NCBI GenBank assembly: GCA_023374045.1
Contig: CM041776.1
Location: forward strand, 43,158,171-43,222,170
Reading direction: 5' to 3'
From: Limonium bicolor
Lineage: Eukaryota; Streptophyta; Magnoliopsida; Caryophyllales; Plumbaginaceae
Length of the DNA stretch: 64,000 nt
Below are positions 34,091-45,139 of the stretch, piece after piece (the stretch's first letter is position 1; every line of letters begins with the position of its first letter). A program made the position numbers and the translations under genes. A model generated the notes under the pieces. That model ran no database searches, was not told where the DNA came from, and saw nothing but the letters and a program-made list of their open reading frames with translations.

Positions 34091-35325
34091 GAGACCTGCT
34101 TGACAAAGGGTTTGTGCGACCTAGCGTATCACCATGGGGAGCGCCAGTACTCTTCGTGAAGAAGAAGGATGGCAGCCTCCGCCTCTACATCGACTACAGA
34201 GAGTTGAATGCAGTGACAGTAAAGAACAAGTACCCGCTACCACGCATAGATGATTTGTTCGATTAGTTGAAGGGGGCATCCGTGTTCTCCAGGATTGATC
34301 TCAGATCAGGGTACCATCAGATAGTCATTAAGGAGGGAGATATTGAGAAGATGGAATTTCGGACACGATACAGCCACTACAAATTTACAGTGATGCCGTT
34401 CGGTTTGTCGAATGCACCGGCGAAATTTATGGATCAGATGAACCGCTTGTTCAGGGAGCAGTTGGACAAGTCGGTTGTGGTCTTCATCGACGATATACTG
34501 ATATATTCAAAGTCGAGAGCTGAGCATGAGAACCACTTGAGGAAAGTTTTGGAGATTTTGACGGAGAACCAACTTTATGCTAAGTTCTCCAAATGCGAGT
34601 TTTGGCTTGACCATATGTCTTTCCTTGGTCATTTCATCTCGGATGCTGGGATCTCTGTGGATCCAGCAAAGATCGATGCCGTACGTACCTGGCCGAGACC
34701 TAAGATAGTTACCGACATCAAGAGCTTTCTTGGGTTGGCGGGTTACTACCACAGATTCGTGAAGAACTTCTCTAAGGTCGCAAAGCCGATGACCAGTCTG
34801 ATGAAGAAAGATGCACCGTTTGTATGGACGGTTGACTGTGAGAGTTCATTACAGAGCTTGAAGGACTCACTGACTTCTGCACCTGTTCTGACCATTCCAG
34901 ACGGTACGGAGGGCTTTGAAGTTTATTGTGATGCATCCGGCAGGGGATTGGGTTGTGTACTCATGCAGCACGGCAAGGTGGTTGCTTATGCCTCTCGCCA
35001 GCTAAAGAAACGTGAGAAGAACTACCCCACACATGACTTAGAGTTTGGAGCTGTAGTATTCGCCTTGAAGATATGGCGCCACTACTTGTACAGGGTTAGT
35101 GTGACGATCTACACCGATCATAAGAGCTTGAAATACATATTCACTCAGAAGGAGTTGAATCTACGACAAAGAAGATGGTTAGAATTTCTGAAAGACTACG
35201 ATATTGACCTCCAGTACAAAGAAGGGAAGGCCAATGTTGTAGCTGACGCCCTGAGCCGTCGAGCACACTCACTCCATTCGCTACTTGCTTCTTCTAGCTT
35301 GGTTGATGAGGTGCGAGAGGCTTAG
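34091..35325 (+). pseudogene. Element A reverse transcriptase and RNase H
   Basis: RT motifs: [24 protein letters not shown], the CAG-to-TAG stop at 34264-34266, [25 protein letters not shown], and the catalytic [13 protein letters not shown]. RNase [57 protein letters not shown]. The RNase H domain ends at a TAG (35323-35325) where element D has CAG. Confidence 0.9.
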
Positions 35326-36743
35326 AGGAGCGATGAGTATATGAGAGAGGTTAGACAGAAGATGATAGAGGGTACCTTTGAGAGTCAGAAATACGACTTC
35401 AGACTTCATGATGATGATCTAATCAGACTTAAGGGCCGGTTATGCATACCACGAAGCAGCGCTGATCTGAAAGAGCGCATACTACAAGAATCACATTGTT
35501 CTTCAGTTTCCATCCATCCGAGAGCCTCTAAGATGTACAAAGACATGAGAAGGTACTTCTGGTGGTCGGGGATGAAAGCAGATGTTACCGAGTTCGTACT
35601 GAGGTGTCTCACATGCCAGAAGGTGAAATTCGAGCACCGACGACTGGGCAGAATGGTACAGTCGATGCCAGTTTCGGAGTGGAAGTTTCATGACATCTCC
35701 ATGGATTTCATGGTCTGACTCCCACCTACTAGGGGAGGTCTGAACATGATATGGGTTGTAGTTGATCGCCTGACCAAGGTAGCCTGATTCATTCCGATGA
35801 AGGATACTTGAAAGGTAACTAAGCTCGTAGAGCTATTTGATAAGGAGATCATGAGACACCACGGGGTACCAAAGACCATTGTATCCGATAGAGACACCAG
35901 ATTCCTTTCGAGGTATTGGAGAGCTACAAGGGAAGCGCTGGGTACCGAATTGAAGTTTGGTACCGCGTTCCATCCTCAGACAGATGGTCATACTGAGCGT
36001 ACAATTCAGACACTCGAGGACATGCTGAGAGCATGTGCCTTGGACTTCCAGGGCAGTTGGATTGACAAGTTACATCTGATCGAGTTCTCGTATAACAATA
36101 GCTACCATGCTTCGATCAAGATGGCACCTTTCCAAGCGTTGTACGGTAGACCATGTCGTACACCGCTCTGCTGGGATGAGTCGAGTGAGGCGGTCATTAT
36201 AGGACCAGAGTACTTAGAGCAAGTTCAAGTTGAGGTTCAGCAAATCAGAGAGAACATGAAAGCTACTCAAGATAGGCAGAAGTTGTATGCTGTTGTTCGA
36301 CGATGAGACCTAGAGTTCGTAGTGGGCGACCAGGTATTTCTGCGAGTCTCACCGATGAAGGGTGTGTTCAAGTTTGGGTAGAAGGGCAAACTGAGCTAGA
36401 AATTTGTGGGTCCTTATGAGATTATGGAGCGGGTGGGTCCATTTGCTTACAGGTTGAACTTACCTGCTGAGTTGGGTAAAGTGCATGTCGTCTTTCATGT
36501 TTCATAGTTAAAGAAGTACATGCACCACCCCTCTCATGTTTTAGATCCGGAGAGATTATCCTTAGAGCCAAATATGAGATCAGTGGAGACCCCTCAGAGG
36601 ATCTTGGATACTAAGACTAGGGACACTCTCCATAAGTCAGTGTGACTGGTGAAGGTCTTCTGGTCTAACCAGGATGTCGAAGAGGCCACTTGGGAGTTAG
36701 AGGATAAGATGAGAGCGAAGTACCCTTCGTTGTTTACCAACTA
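35326..36743 (+). pseudogene. Element A integrase with chromodomain-like C terminus
   Basis: HHCC zinc domain (H..H in ESHCSSVSIHP, CLTCQKVK), catalytic core with DD and E regions (WKFHDISMDF, TIVSDRDTRFLSRYW, FHPQTDGHTERTIQTL), GPY-type region ([20 protein letters not shown]), and the tail VKVFWSNQDVEEATWELEDK, the chromodomain-like end of Tekay/Del chromoviruses. One frame holds throughout with eight or more stops, mostly TAG for CAG and TGA for CGA or TGG. Confidence 0.9.
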
Positions 36744-37038
36744 GATTGTCTGTATAGGGTATGAGGCGTACCCCTTTTTAAGAGGGGTAGAGCTTCCTTG
36801 TTTTGAGTTAGTAAACGAGCAATCACGTTGTGTTGTTTGTCGTTTGCTTGGTTTGTGTAAGATACTTTGTGTATTGCACTTGGTATTAGATATGAGATAT
36901 GTATAGTACTTATGTATTGTACTTCGTGATATACCACATGAGTCTTAAGTTGTGTGAAGTGAATATAAGTTAAGGTATTGAGTTATTCGTGTGTTGTGAA
37001 TGTTATAGCATACATGTGAACTTTGGGGACAAAGTTCT
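36744..37038 (+). other. 3' untranslated spacer of element A
   Basis: No coding sequence. It leads from the integrase stop to the polypurine tract; TTGTTTGTCGTTTGCTTGG and GTATTGT-rich sequence only. Confidence 0.5.
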
Positions 37039-37054
37039 TTTAAGGGGGGTAGAT
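37039..37054 (+). promoter_or_regulatory. Polypurine tract of element A
   Basis: TTTTAAGGGGGGTAGAT directly precedes the 3' LTR, the expected plus-strand primer site. Confidence 0.85.
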
Positions 37055-40000
37055 TGAAATACCCCAAACCTAGATATGGTGATTATATGTTAAAATAAGA
37101 AATAATAAGGCTAAAACATGCCTTAGAAACATTAGTAAACAATTTAAACCATGGAAAACATAAGAAAACATCATAACGTCAATTTAAGCAAAAACATGCT
37201 CTAGGCTTGGTGTAAGTATGATTAGGACCCAAAGGTCATTCTTAGACCTTATTAACATGCTAATGGACATGTTAAATCAGTTACCAAAGAAAACCAAGCT
37301 CAAAACAAGTAAAAACACAAATTGTGTTTTAAGGAGCCTTAAAGCACATTTTTGGAAAAATTGTCTTAGAAATTGGTTTTGAGTGGCTAAATGCCCAGGA
37401 TTATACCTTAATAAACATGTGTACTACTTAGTATCACATTAGGAAGCCTAAATAAATGGGAAACCAACAATTTCACAAATTTGTGCACTAATTATGAATA
37501 GTGACTACATAGTGCTTATTTAAGACTTTAGTCAACTTTGGTTAATTAGTTGTTCAAGATAGCCCATAAATATCTCAATTAAGAGAGGGGACTGGTTTTT
37601 GAAGGTGATGAGTCACCATAACATTCCATCCAAGTTAGAAAAGAAGAGGGAAAATAAAGTAGAGTACTATTTGCTTTTTAAGGAAATATCTCACCTTTAG
37701 CTCACCTCTCTTCTCTTCATTCGTTCTTATTCCACCGTTTTTCTTCTTCTTCATCCTCTCCAAAACCATAAGAACCAGCTCCATCCTTTCTCCACCTTGC
37801 CTTGCTCACCAAATCCATAATATTGCTCCAAATCAAAAACTAAGCTTAGATTATTGTTAGTTGGAGCAAGGCCTTCATTTCTATCTTTTAAAATCTCCAA
37901 AAGCTCAAGTTTGATGCCATGGAGAAACTCCATTGAAGAATTAAAATTCAGTTTTAAGAGCTCCATTTCATCTCCTTTCATTCAAGGTAAGAAAAGTGAA
38001 AGAAAAATCAAGTTTCCTTCACTTTTGTGCATTAACAAAAATTGTCTTCTCATGGAGTCTTGTTTTTACTCCTTGAACTAGCTTGTTTTAATCTCCAAGG
38101 ACTATTGGAGGTCCTCTTTGATTCATTACCCAAGTCTATCTTGAGACTTTCAAGGTAATCATCCATTTTAATGCTTAAAGCATTCTTTTGACCTAAGAAT
38201 GATTTCCATGAGTCTGGGCATGTTCCTTAGTACTCATTAGATTATTTGAATTTTTATTAGAAGCTTAGCAAGGAAACAAAAGTGCTTGCCAAAAATCAGT
38301 CAAGAAAACCAAAGGAGAATGTGAGAGAAGCTTGAGAAAAACAAGGTAAATGACTTACCTTAAGGTGGTTTAATGTTTTAAGGGATGGGGTTTAGATAGA
38401 TACTAAATGTAGCTTAGAGCTTACATTATATAATGAACTATAAAACCTAGGAAAAACAACATGATCATATTTGTAAACTTGCGACTAAATAGCCAATGGG
38501 AATTGTCTTAGTAAAACAACTATGAGGTGGATTACAAGTACATGTATAACTACTATGAGATTATTGGGTGTAATTGCAGGTTGAAGGCTATTAAATGTAG
38601 GATATTCAATATTTAAATTTATGTCATTTAAGGGCCTAAGAGCCATGTCATTTAAGGGCCTAAGTGCCAAGCAATTTAAGTTTATGCACTATATTATGAT
38701 GTGGTGTAGTTTGAGTGTAGTTTGGGTGTAACAAATGCCTACTGAGAATCTGAGTGTTCTTGGTTGTTTAAGGTTGAAAAACGTAAGTGTTTGGGTATAA
38801 GAATATACTAGGGAAGCTATGTCAAAATATGGTGGAGAAGCTAGATGTTTTAAGGATTTTAAGGAAAATTTATGACCAAGGATGTACTAGTAAACATTAA
38901 GGGTTAGATTGGTGAAAATGGATAAACTAAGGAGTTCTTGAGTATTAGGATGACCTAGGAATGTCTAGGAGGATTTAGAGGTTACAATGGTGAATTTAAA
39001 GTACCAAAACCATAATAAGAGAAGTTATAAGACTTGTGCAAAGTTTTTAGGAAAATAAGGTATAATGTCTTTTGAAGACTTAAGCATGAACTAGGGTAAG
39101 TGAGTAACCTTGAGGAAGTTGAGAAGTTTGAGTAAAGGAAATGGGGATGAAGAATGATGCTTGTGGAGTGGTCAAAATGATTGAGAGGAAACAATTGGGA
39201 TAGTTAAGGTGTTAGGCAAAGTCTACATGTTGGAAGTGTAAAGAATTAAGTTCTAAATGTTAAGAATCTTGTAAGAAGTTGAGCAAATGATTAAGGAAAT
39301 TAGAAGTGAGTTAATCAATGAGTTGGTAGATGATTTAAGAGGGTTTTAAAGTGCCAAAATGATGTTAAAACATGCTAAAATATTTGTGGAAAGGGTAGGT
39401 AAAGATTCGAAAGGATTTGAGTGGATTAAGCACATTGGAAAGAGTTTCTGGCTCCGACCTACCTAGGGGTTGGGTCGGTCGTGGGTCGGTCGAGTGTAAG
39501 ATTTCCTGTCGGAGAGTTTCTGGCTCCGACCTACCCAGGGGGTTTGGGTCGGTCTTGGGTCGGTCGAGTGTTTCTGGCTCCGACCTACCCAGGGGGTTAA
39601 GTCGGTCGTGGGTCGGTCGGGCTATAAAAAAAAAGAAAGGAAAGAGTGGCATTAGTAGTCCGCCATTAGGAGGGTAATGATGATTAGAAAGATAAACCTA
39701 CGAGGACTTAAGAAATAAGATGAAGTAAAGTGATTTAAGTGTTTAAGGTTAAAACTATAAGGACTTAGTGGTTATTAGTTGGGGATCATTAGTAGCTACG
39801 TCAGCTAGGTTGATTGGAAGTAATTAACAATCCAAATTGGATGAATGTTTTAGGACTTGAGAATTGGGACTCAGAAGGAGATTAGGCAACCGAAACGACC
39901 GACGGTGTACGGTATGGTTTTCTTGTAGCCTGCTTGCTAACGAGGTGTCCCTCGGCTTGTGTGCTAATTGTTTAATTGTTTCGACTAAAACAAGATAAAG

Positions 40001-41108
40001 CATGCAACCGGTGTATTGTGTTACTTGTGTGTTTTGCCTTGAACTAACACACTTGACATTGAGATTGTTTACTAACTATGAGTAGTAAACCATGGTATGA
40101 GGTAAGAATTTACTCCCAAATTGTTGGTTGGATAATACCCGAAAAAGGTTTAACTAACACCTTCGTCTTTGAGACTTGTACTAACTGGAACTTGGGGGGA
40201 GTGAGGAATCCGGGACTGACTCCGGTCATGCATGTTAAGAAAAAGGGGGTCGGCATCTGAATCAGACCCGTCTCCCGTTTGAGACTCGTTCTTGACTTGT
40301 CACCTAGAGTCGACATATAGACTCGGCCACCTTGGATTACAGTTCAAGGTGGGAGGCCAGATTAAGATGGTGCGGTGGGATCTCCTAAATCCCAAATTTA
40401 AGATAAGTTGTTTGTTTAACCAATGGAGTTAATAGCTCATTGGCTAGGGTTACCTTTGACCCGACAAGATAAACATTGAGATAAGAAACAACCAATTCTA
40501 ACTAAAGAAAGGTTGGCACACTAAGATGAGATTGGTTATGAGAATAAGAGAAATCTTGACTTAAGGAGTTAAAAGCTAACTCACTTACTTAAGGAGCGCC
40601 TTTAAGTCGTTCATTGTGTTTGAACTATGAATTGTTCATGTGTTGTGTGGTGTTAATTGTACTTATTATTTATGTTGTATTAATAATCAACCGCATGATA
40701 TCGACAAGTAGTGGTCATAGCCCCGTTAGCTTGGGGGCTATAAGTTAATCGTACCAGCGAAGGTGGTAAGCCCCTTGGGAAAACCATATTAATTTTGCAG
40801 GTAAGCACCCGCAGAAGACTCACCTTGAGAGTAGGAGCGGGTAGACTTAGGTTGGGTTTACTTTTGTATCCGGGTCGTGCCTGTACGCCCGTTGGTGATA
40901 TTAGAAGATGTTGTAACTATGTTGGAGTTGGAGATACTTGAAACTCGGTTGGTATTTGTGGATAAATGGTTGTAAATATTTAAGCTCGGTGTATTTTGTA
41001 GTCAGACGGTAGCAAGGTGCTGGGTAATGTAAAGAATTTGCTGCGATTTTAATATATGTGTTAGACGGTTTATGCGATAATCATGACTATTAGAGACGGG
41101 GTGTTACA
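37055..41108 (+). repeat. 3' LTR of element A, 4054 bp
   Basis: Near-identical to 26653-30712, with small differences (for example the hairpin near 40769 reads AAGCCCCTTGGGAAAAC). AAGGTAA motifs lie at about 37985, 38153 and 38345, keeping the 168/192-base spacing; CAGGTA is at 40798-40803. The TSD CGCTC follows. Confidence 0.93.
39451..39619. repeat. Palindrome array of element A 3' LTR
   Basis: Counterpart of 29056-29225 with three GCTCCGACCTACC...GGGTCGGTC units; a few bases differ (CCTAGGGGTTGGG in unit 1, GGGTTAAGTCGG in unit 3), each weakening an arm on one side. Confidence 0.85.
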
Positions 41109-41123
41109 CGCTCTGATACCAAT
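41109..41123 (-). promoter_or_regulatory. Primer-binding site of copia 1, split by element A
   Basis: On the minus strand the sequence beside the 5' LTR reads TTGGTATCAGAGCG, an initiator tRNA-Met PBS. Element A is inserted inside it: the CGCTC at 41109-41113 is the duplicated target, and the rest of the site continues at 26652 leftwards (GAGCGGGTCTC on the minus strand). Confidence 0.9.
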
Positions 41124-42203
41124 TGAAACCAGCAAGCGCTCCTGATACGTCCCCGGCGTGTCGTGGACGTATCGTGGACTCTAATAAAACTTGATAGTTA
41201 AGGAATGGACGCAAGATAAACTTAAACTGAAACCCATTTCGATTGAGAATTTACACACACGAAATTCACTTAATCTCCCTTGCCCCACACACGGACTCCC
41301 GGGACAGTTTCGACTTTACCCCTAAAGTTTTTAACCCTCTCCTGACTATCGGCCTACGGTTCACTGACCGTTCCCCAACCTGTCGGTCTATCAAATACCC
41401 AATGTGTTGAGACTCCAACCCAGTCCTATCTAGCTCACCAACTCTCTAGCACTTACACACACTCCTAAGTCTGATCCACACTTGCCCAGATTATCTCTTT
41501 CTTTTCTCTCGGACAGGCATACTTACATAAGGAATAAATGCAAGTATATATACACGGTTGTTAGAATGTAACTACCGTCCTATCAGTCCCTAGACTTCTA
41601 GGAGTCGACTACAGCTTCGATTATTCACATAACAACCACACTATACTTGTAGAGAATCTTCAACTTGATGTGGAGGCGTCTGGACTACGTGTCGCCTCAT
41701 GGTTGGTCAAGTTGGCGGCAACCCTCTTGATAGGTCGATCACCACTTGTGTGCCCCACTTGCCTGATTATGTCTGGCTCATTAAATGCTCATAAATGCCC
41801 TCTTCTGAATTTATTACGTCTATGTAATGATATTCATTGATAGCCTTGTTAACTTGTGCATTAATGATCTTCTCCTTTTGTCGTGAACAAGTTGCTTATG
41901 TGGATGTATGTGTCTTATCTGAATGTGTCGATCCATTGCAGTCCTTTGTCTTTGTTTTTCATCTTTAAGCATGAGAGATATCTTTGTGCGGTGTCTAACT
42001 GGTTGTATGTGCTAGAAGTTCTACGGAGCTCTAGCAGACAGGTGCCCGACTGGTTGGGCACATGTCGTGGATTGAGTGAGCTTGCAACCTTGCGTGCTAA
42101 GCCACTCATTTACCTGTCTATCTGAATCATGAATCTTGACAAACGCATTAGATAGACAATACAAGGTTTGCTATCATCAAAACTAAAGGATCTTGTCTTA
42201 ACA
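41124..42203 (-). repeat. 5' LTR of copia 1, 1080 bp
   Basis: TG..CA ends, TSD AGAAC at 42204-42208. Minus-strand TATA-like GTGTATATATAC at 41544-41555. Confidence 0.9.
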
Positions 42204-42481
42204 AGAACAATATGAATCATTCGTTTAAGAAAAGTGAATCTTTTGTTTAATAGGAGCGAATCAAATGTTTAAAAAGAGTGAATCTTACCACAAACTTATG
42301 TGAGAACAATATGAATTTTTCATTTATTTAAAAGTGAATATTTCACTGAAGAAAAGTTAATCAAATGTTCAAGAAAAAGGAATCTTATATTTAAGAAAGT
42401 GAACCTTTCACTTTTAATAATGTGAATCCTTTGTTTTTCTAAAAGTAAATTTTAATTTTAAGAAAAGTAAATCTTACAGAA
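42204..42481. repeat. GTGAATC-type degenerate repeat (right part)
   Basis: Resumes the 7238-8498 repeat after the copia insertion, for example TTTAAGAAAAGTGAATC and GAACCTTTCAC words. Confidence 0.7.
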
Positions 42482-42524
42482 GACTCATTTTGTTAATGAA
42501 TAAGGTTCATTTTACTATTAACAT

Positions 42525-42680
42525 CTCACAGACTTCAATATCTCATTCTTTCCATCACTCGAGTATCTCAAATGTCTCACAGACTCGAACGTCTCACAGA
42601 CTCGAACGTCTCATAGACTCGAATGTCTTAACAGATTCCAACTGTCTCATAGACTTGAATACCTCATTTGACTCAATGAA
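42525..42680. repeat. Minisatellite with TCTCACAGACTCGAACG units
   Basis: About eight degenerate 17-20 bp units, with the three central ones near-identical (42567-42625). It encodes nothing convincing. Confidence 0.7.
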
Positions 42681-42739
42681 CTCAAACACCACAAAAACCC
42701 TCAGCTTCTCAAAACCCGGACCTCTCAAAATTTCATGAC

Positions 42740-43797
42740 ACCTCTAAGCCTCGAATATCTCAAAGGACCAACCTCCTCAAACCCCAATTTCCTTAAAACC
42801 TCAAAACTCTTCCAAATCTCTATCTCGTGAACTACATACGGCCAAATCTCAACAGGGAGTTGTGTACGTAGGCAACCCATTCAAGGTGAGATTCATTTTG
42901 TTAATGATTAAGATTCAATTTAAAAATATGTAATATATACTCATTCTAAAAACATAAAATTTTAAGTTTACCAAAACATATCAATGATGCATCTTGTTTT
43001 GAAGAACACAGATTTTGATGAACAATAGTATTAATTTTTTTATACTTGCATTTATATTTTGTAAGTTATAACATTTTGAAGACAAAAATTGTCTCTTTCT
43101 CATAATAACAAATACCACATTCAGTCATAATCTCCTCAATGTGGACGCGTACACAATATGATTTTCCTCTTTATTTTTTTTATTTTTCCTCCTTTTCTTC
43201 CCTTAATTTTAATTGACCCCATAACTTACTGGTTGTGACACTAAAGTCATACAAGAAGTCTGCCAACTGTTTTAAAATAGCAAACCCTTGTATTAGCACT
43301 TGATAAAATTATCTTTTCAAAAGGTGGTTCTCTCTAAAAAGTAAAAGTTAAAATGATCTGTTAAAAGGATAACCTTGATACTTATTTTTTCTTATTCAAA
43401 ACAACATTTTAGAGTACAATTGCAAGTGTTTGTGGTCCTAAATATATTGAAATCCTACCATTCATTATTCCAAAGTTACAACATTTATAACTCCCAGCAC
43501 AATCCAACATTTCATGGAACACTAATTATCCAATATAATGAAAAAAATGAATAAATCCATTAAACCAAACACTAATAATAATTAACAAAGAAAAATGTTT
43601 CTTAAATTCAGTTGTTTACAAAATATTAACCGGAACGAGACCAACTATAATTGTAAGCTCATTATCTTCATCTTCATTATCTTTATATTAGCCTTCAAAC
43701 ATAAGTGATAGTACAAGGTATAGGTGCAGTAAATATGCAATGTGAGTCTCCTCTCGTGAATTTGATGATATACAAAGCATTTTTACTTTTTATGGTG
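42740..43797. other. AT-rich intergenic sequence
   Basis: No gene, TIR or LTR end recognised. Scattered A/T runs and a GACGCGTACAC word only. Confidence 0.3.
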
Positions 43798-44076
43798 CTA
43801 GAGGGTAGAACCGAAATACATGGTGACTTTCATTGCAGGTGTCACATAGTCAATATCCATACTCATACCAACACCTGACGATGATGCCCATGATGCCCAG
43901 TAGGAAAATCTAGTGGTGTCAGTAAAATAGCTTGAAGAAGCCTGAGCTTATGGTACCTGGAGCGTAGTGTTATTATCAACTTGTGATATGGGAATGTTGT
44001 CAGTATTGTCAAATGCATCACCAGAAAGATGGTCAAACTCAAAAGCTTTGACCACGTGCATGTCCCATTGGTCGAA
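43798..44076 (-). pseudogene. Unrecognised coding-like fragment
   Basis: On the minus strand about 92 codons read with one internal TAA: FDQWDMHVVKAFEFDHLSGD at the start, then DNNTTLQVP, stop, AQASSSYFTDTTRFSYWASW and ending VTPAMKVTMYFGSTL before TAG. Composition is protein-like (mixed Asp, Trp, Tyr, Phe) and unlike the AT-rich flanks. I do not recognise the family; it could be the last exon of a decayed host gene or part of a Tat/Ogre-type leader ORF. Confidence 0.35.
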
Positions 44077-45139
44077 AAAAGATTTTTAAAAACAGTCTTA
44101 CAACAACGCTTTTAGCAAGATCGTTTTAAAAAATAATAAAACCACGACTATCTTCTATAACCGTTTTGAAGTGAAGACCCCGGTAATCCAAGCTCAAAGT
44201 CCCGTTCCTTGGTCTTAGGTAGTTTCCCATTCCTCGGTCCATTATGTACATGTCATAGAACACAGACAAAGAAAGCGAGATAAATTAGTTGATGAATGAA
44301 ATGAGGTTGGGGTGTGTGCTATGGGATCATACCGCCCCTCTTAATGTGAGGAAAGGGAGCAATTTAATCATCTCCCACACCACAACCTAGAACATAGAAT
44401 AGAGTTTCAAACTGCCAACGAATGCTAAGAATTATGAGATAAATCAAGTATTGGGGCTGCTACTCAGATTAATTCATATCTGAGATTATGACTCAAATTA
44501 AAGTGTAGTATCAAAGAGGTGAAGTTGAGAGTCATGTGGGATCATACCTAGAAGGGTTTATATAATTTCCTAGAAGAAGAATTAATAAGGACCATCCTTT
44601 CAACGAATGATTTGTCTAAGCGATCTTAACGTTCGGGCAACTATCACTCAAGTCATGTTCTTATCTAAGCGCAATGGGACAAGAAGCATGCTAGTATCAA
44701 ATCAGTTTCCAAACCAAATCAATGCGCAAGGGACAATTAAGTATCAAAGGCAAATAAAGGAAGATTGAAAGATAGAATTTCCAAACCCTATGAGGGGTAT
44801 CAAGCCCAAAGCGCATCAGTACGGTCGATTTGTGTAATCCAATGTCAAACTCCAAGTCAAGTAACCGCAGCCCATGTCAAGCAAGTGCAACTTTGTCCAA
44901 TTGAATATATGTACCTCGGTCAATACAAGATATCAAGTTGTAAGTAGTGAATGGAATTAGGCAAATCAAGCAAAGACTGAATGAACCCCAATACCAACAG
45001 GCCCCTGACCGATTTGGGCATGAAGTCAAAAGGTTATCGTCAGTAAATTGTTGTCACCAGATGGGCCAACCGACAAAAGAAACAAGTACTAAAATGTGCG
45101 AAAACCCAATGAAACCCAAAAGGGTCGGAAGTCCGTGAT
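44077..45139. other. Unassigned sequence left of copia 2
   Basis: No domain found. Word usage (for example GGTCGA, AATCAAGC, CAAAGG tracts) resembles the sequence at 48369-49150 on the other side of copia 2, so both probably belong to one older element into which copia 2 inserted. Confidence 0.3.

Larger units (their letters stand above)
26653..41108 (+). mobile_element. Ty3/gypsy element A, complete, 14.46 kb, carrying an AlkB-like gene
   Basis: LTRs 26653-30712 and 37055-41108 start TGAAATACCCC and end GGGGTGTTACA; TSD CGCTC (26648-26652, 41109-41113). Internal order: PBS, Gag with introns and two zinc knuckles, AlkB-like dioxygenase, protease, RT, RNase H, integrase, chromodomain-like tail, polypurine tract. 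RT before integrase and the C-terminal chromodomain-like segment place it in the chromovirus branch, most like Tekay/Del. It sits inside the PBS of copia 1. All proteins carry stops, mostly explicable as C-to-T or G-to-A changes, so it is inactive. Confidence 0.93.
8499..42203 (-). mobile_element. Ty1/copia retrotransposon 1, complete but split by nested insertions
   Basis: Flanked by the TSD AGAAC (8494-8498 and 42204-42208). Order on the minus strand: 5' LTR 41124-42203, primer-binding site, gag, protease, integrase, reverse transcriptase/RNase H, a long extra 3' region, polypurine tract, and 3' LTR 8499-9292 plus 17957-18234. Insertions 9293-17951 and 26653-41108 are younger. The order PR-IN-RT defines copia; the extra ORF region after RNase H and the coiled-coil Gag resemble the SIRE/Maximus group. 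The LTRs (1080 and about 1072 bp) differ at about six sites in their first 125 bases, and the coding frames are broken, so it is old and inactive. Confidence 0.9.
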
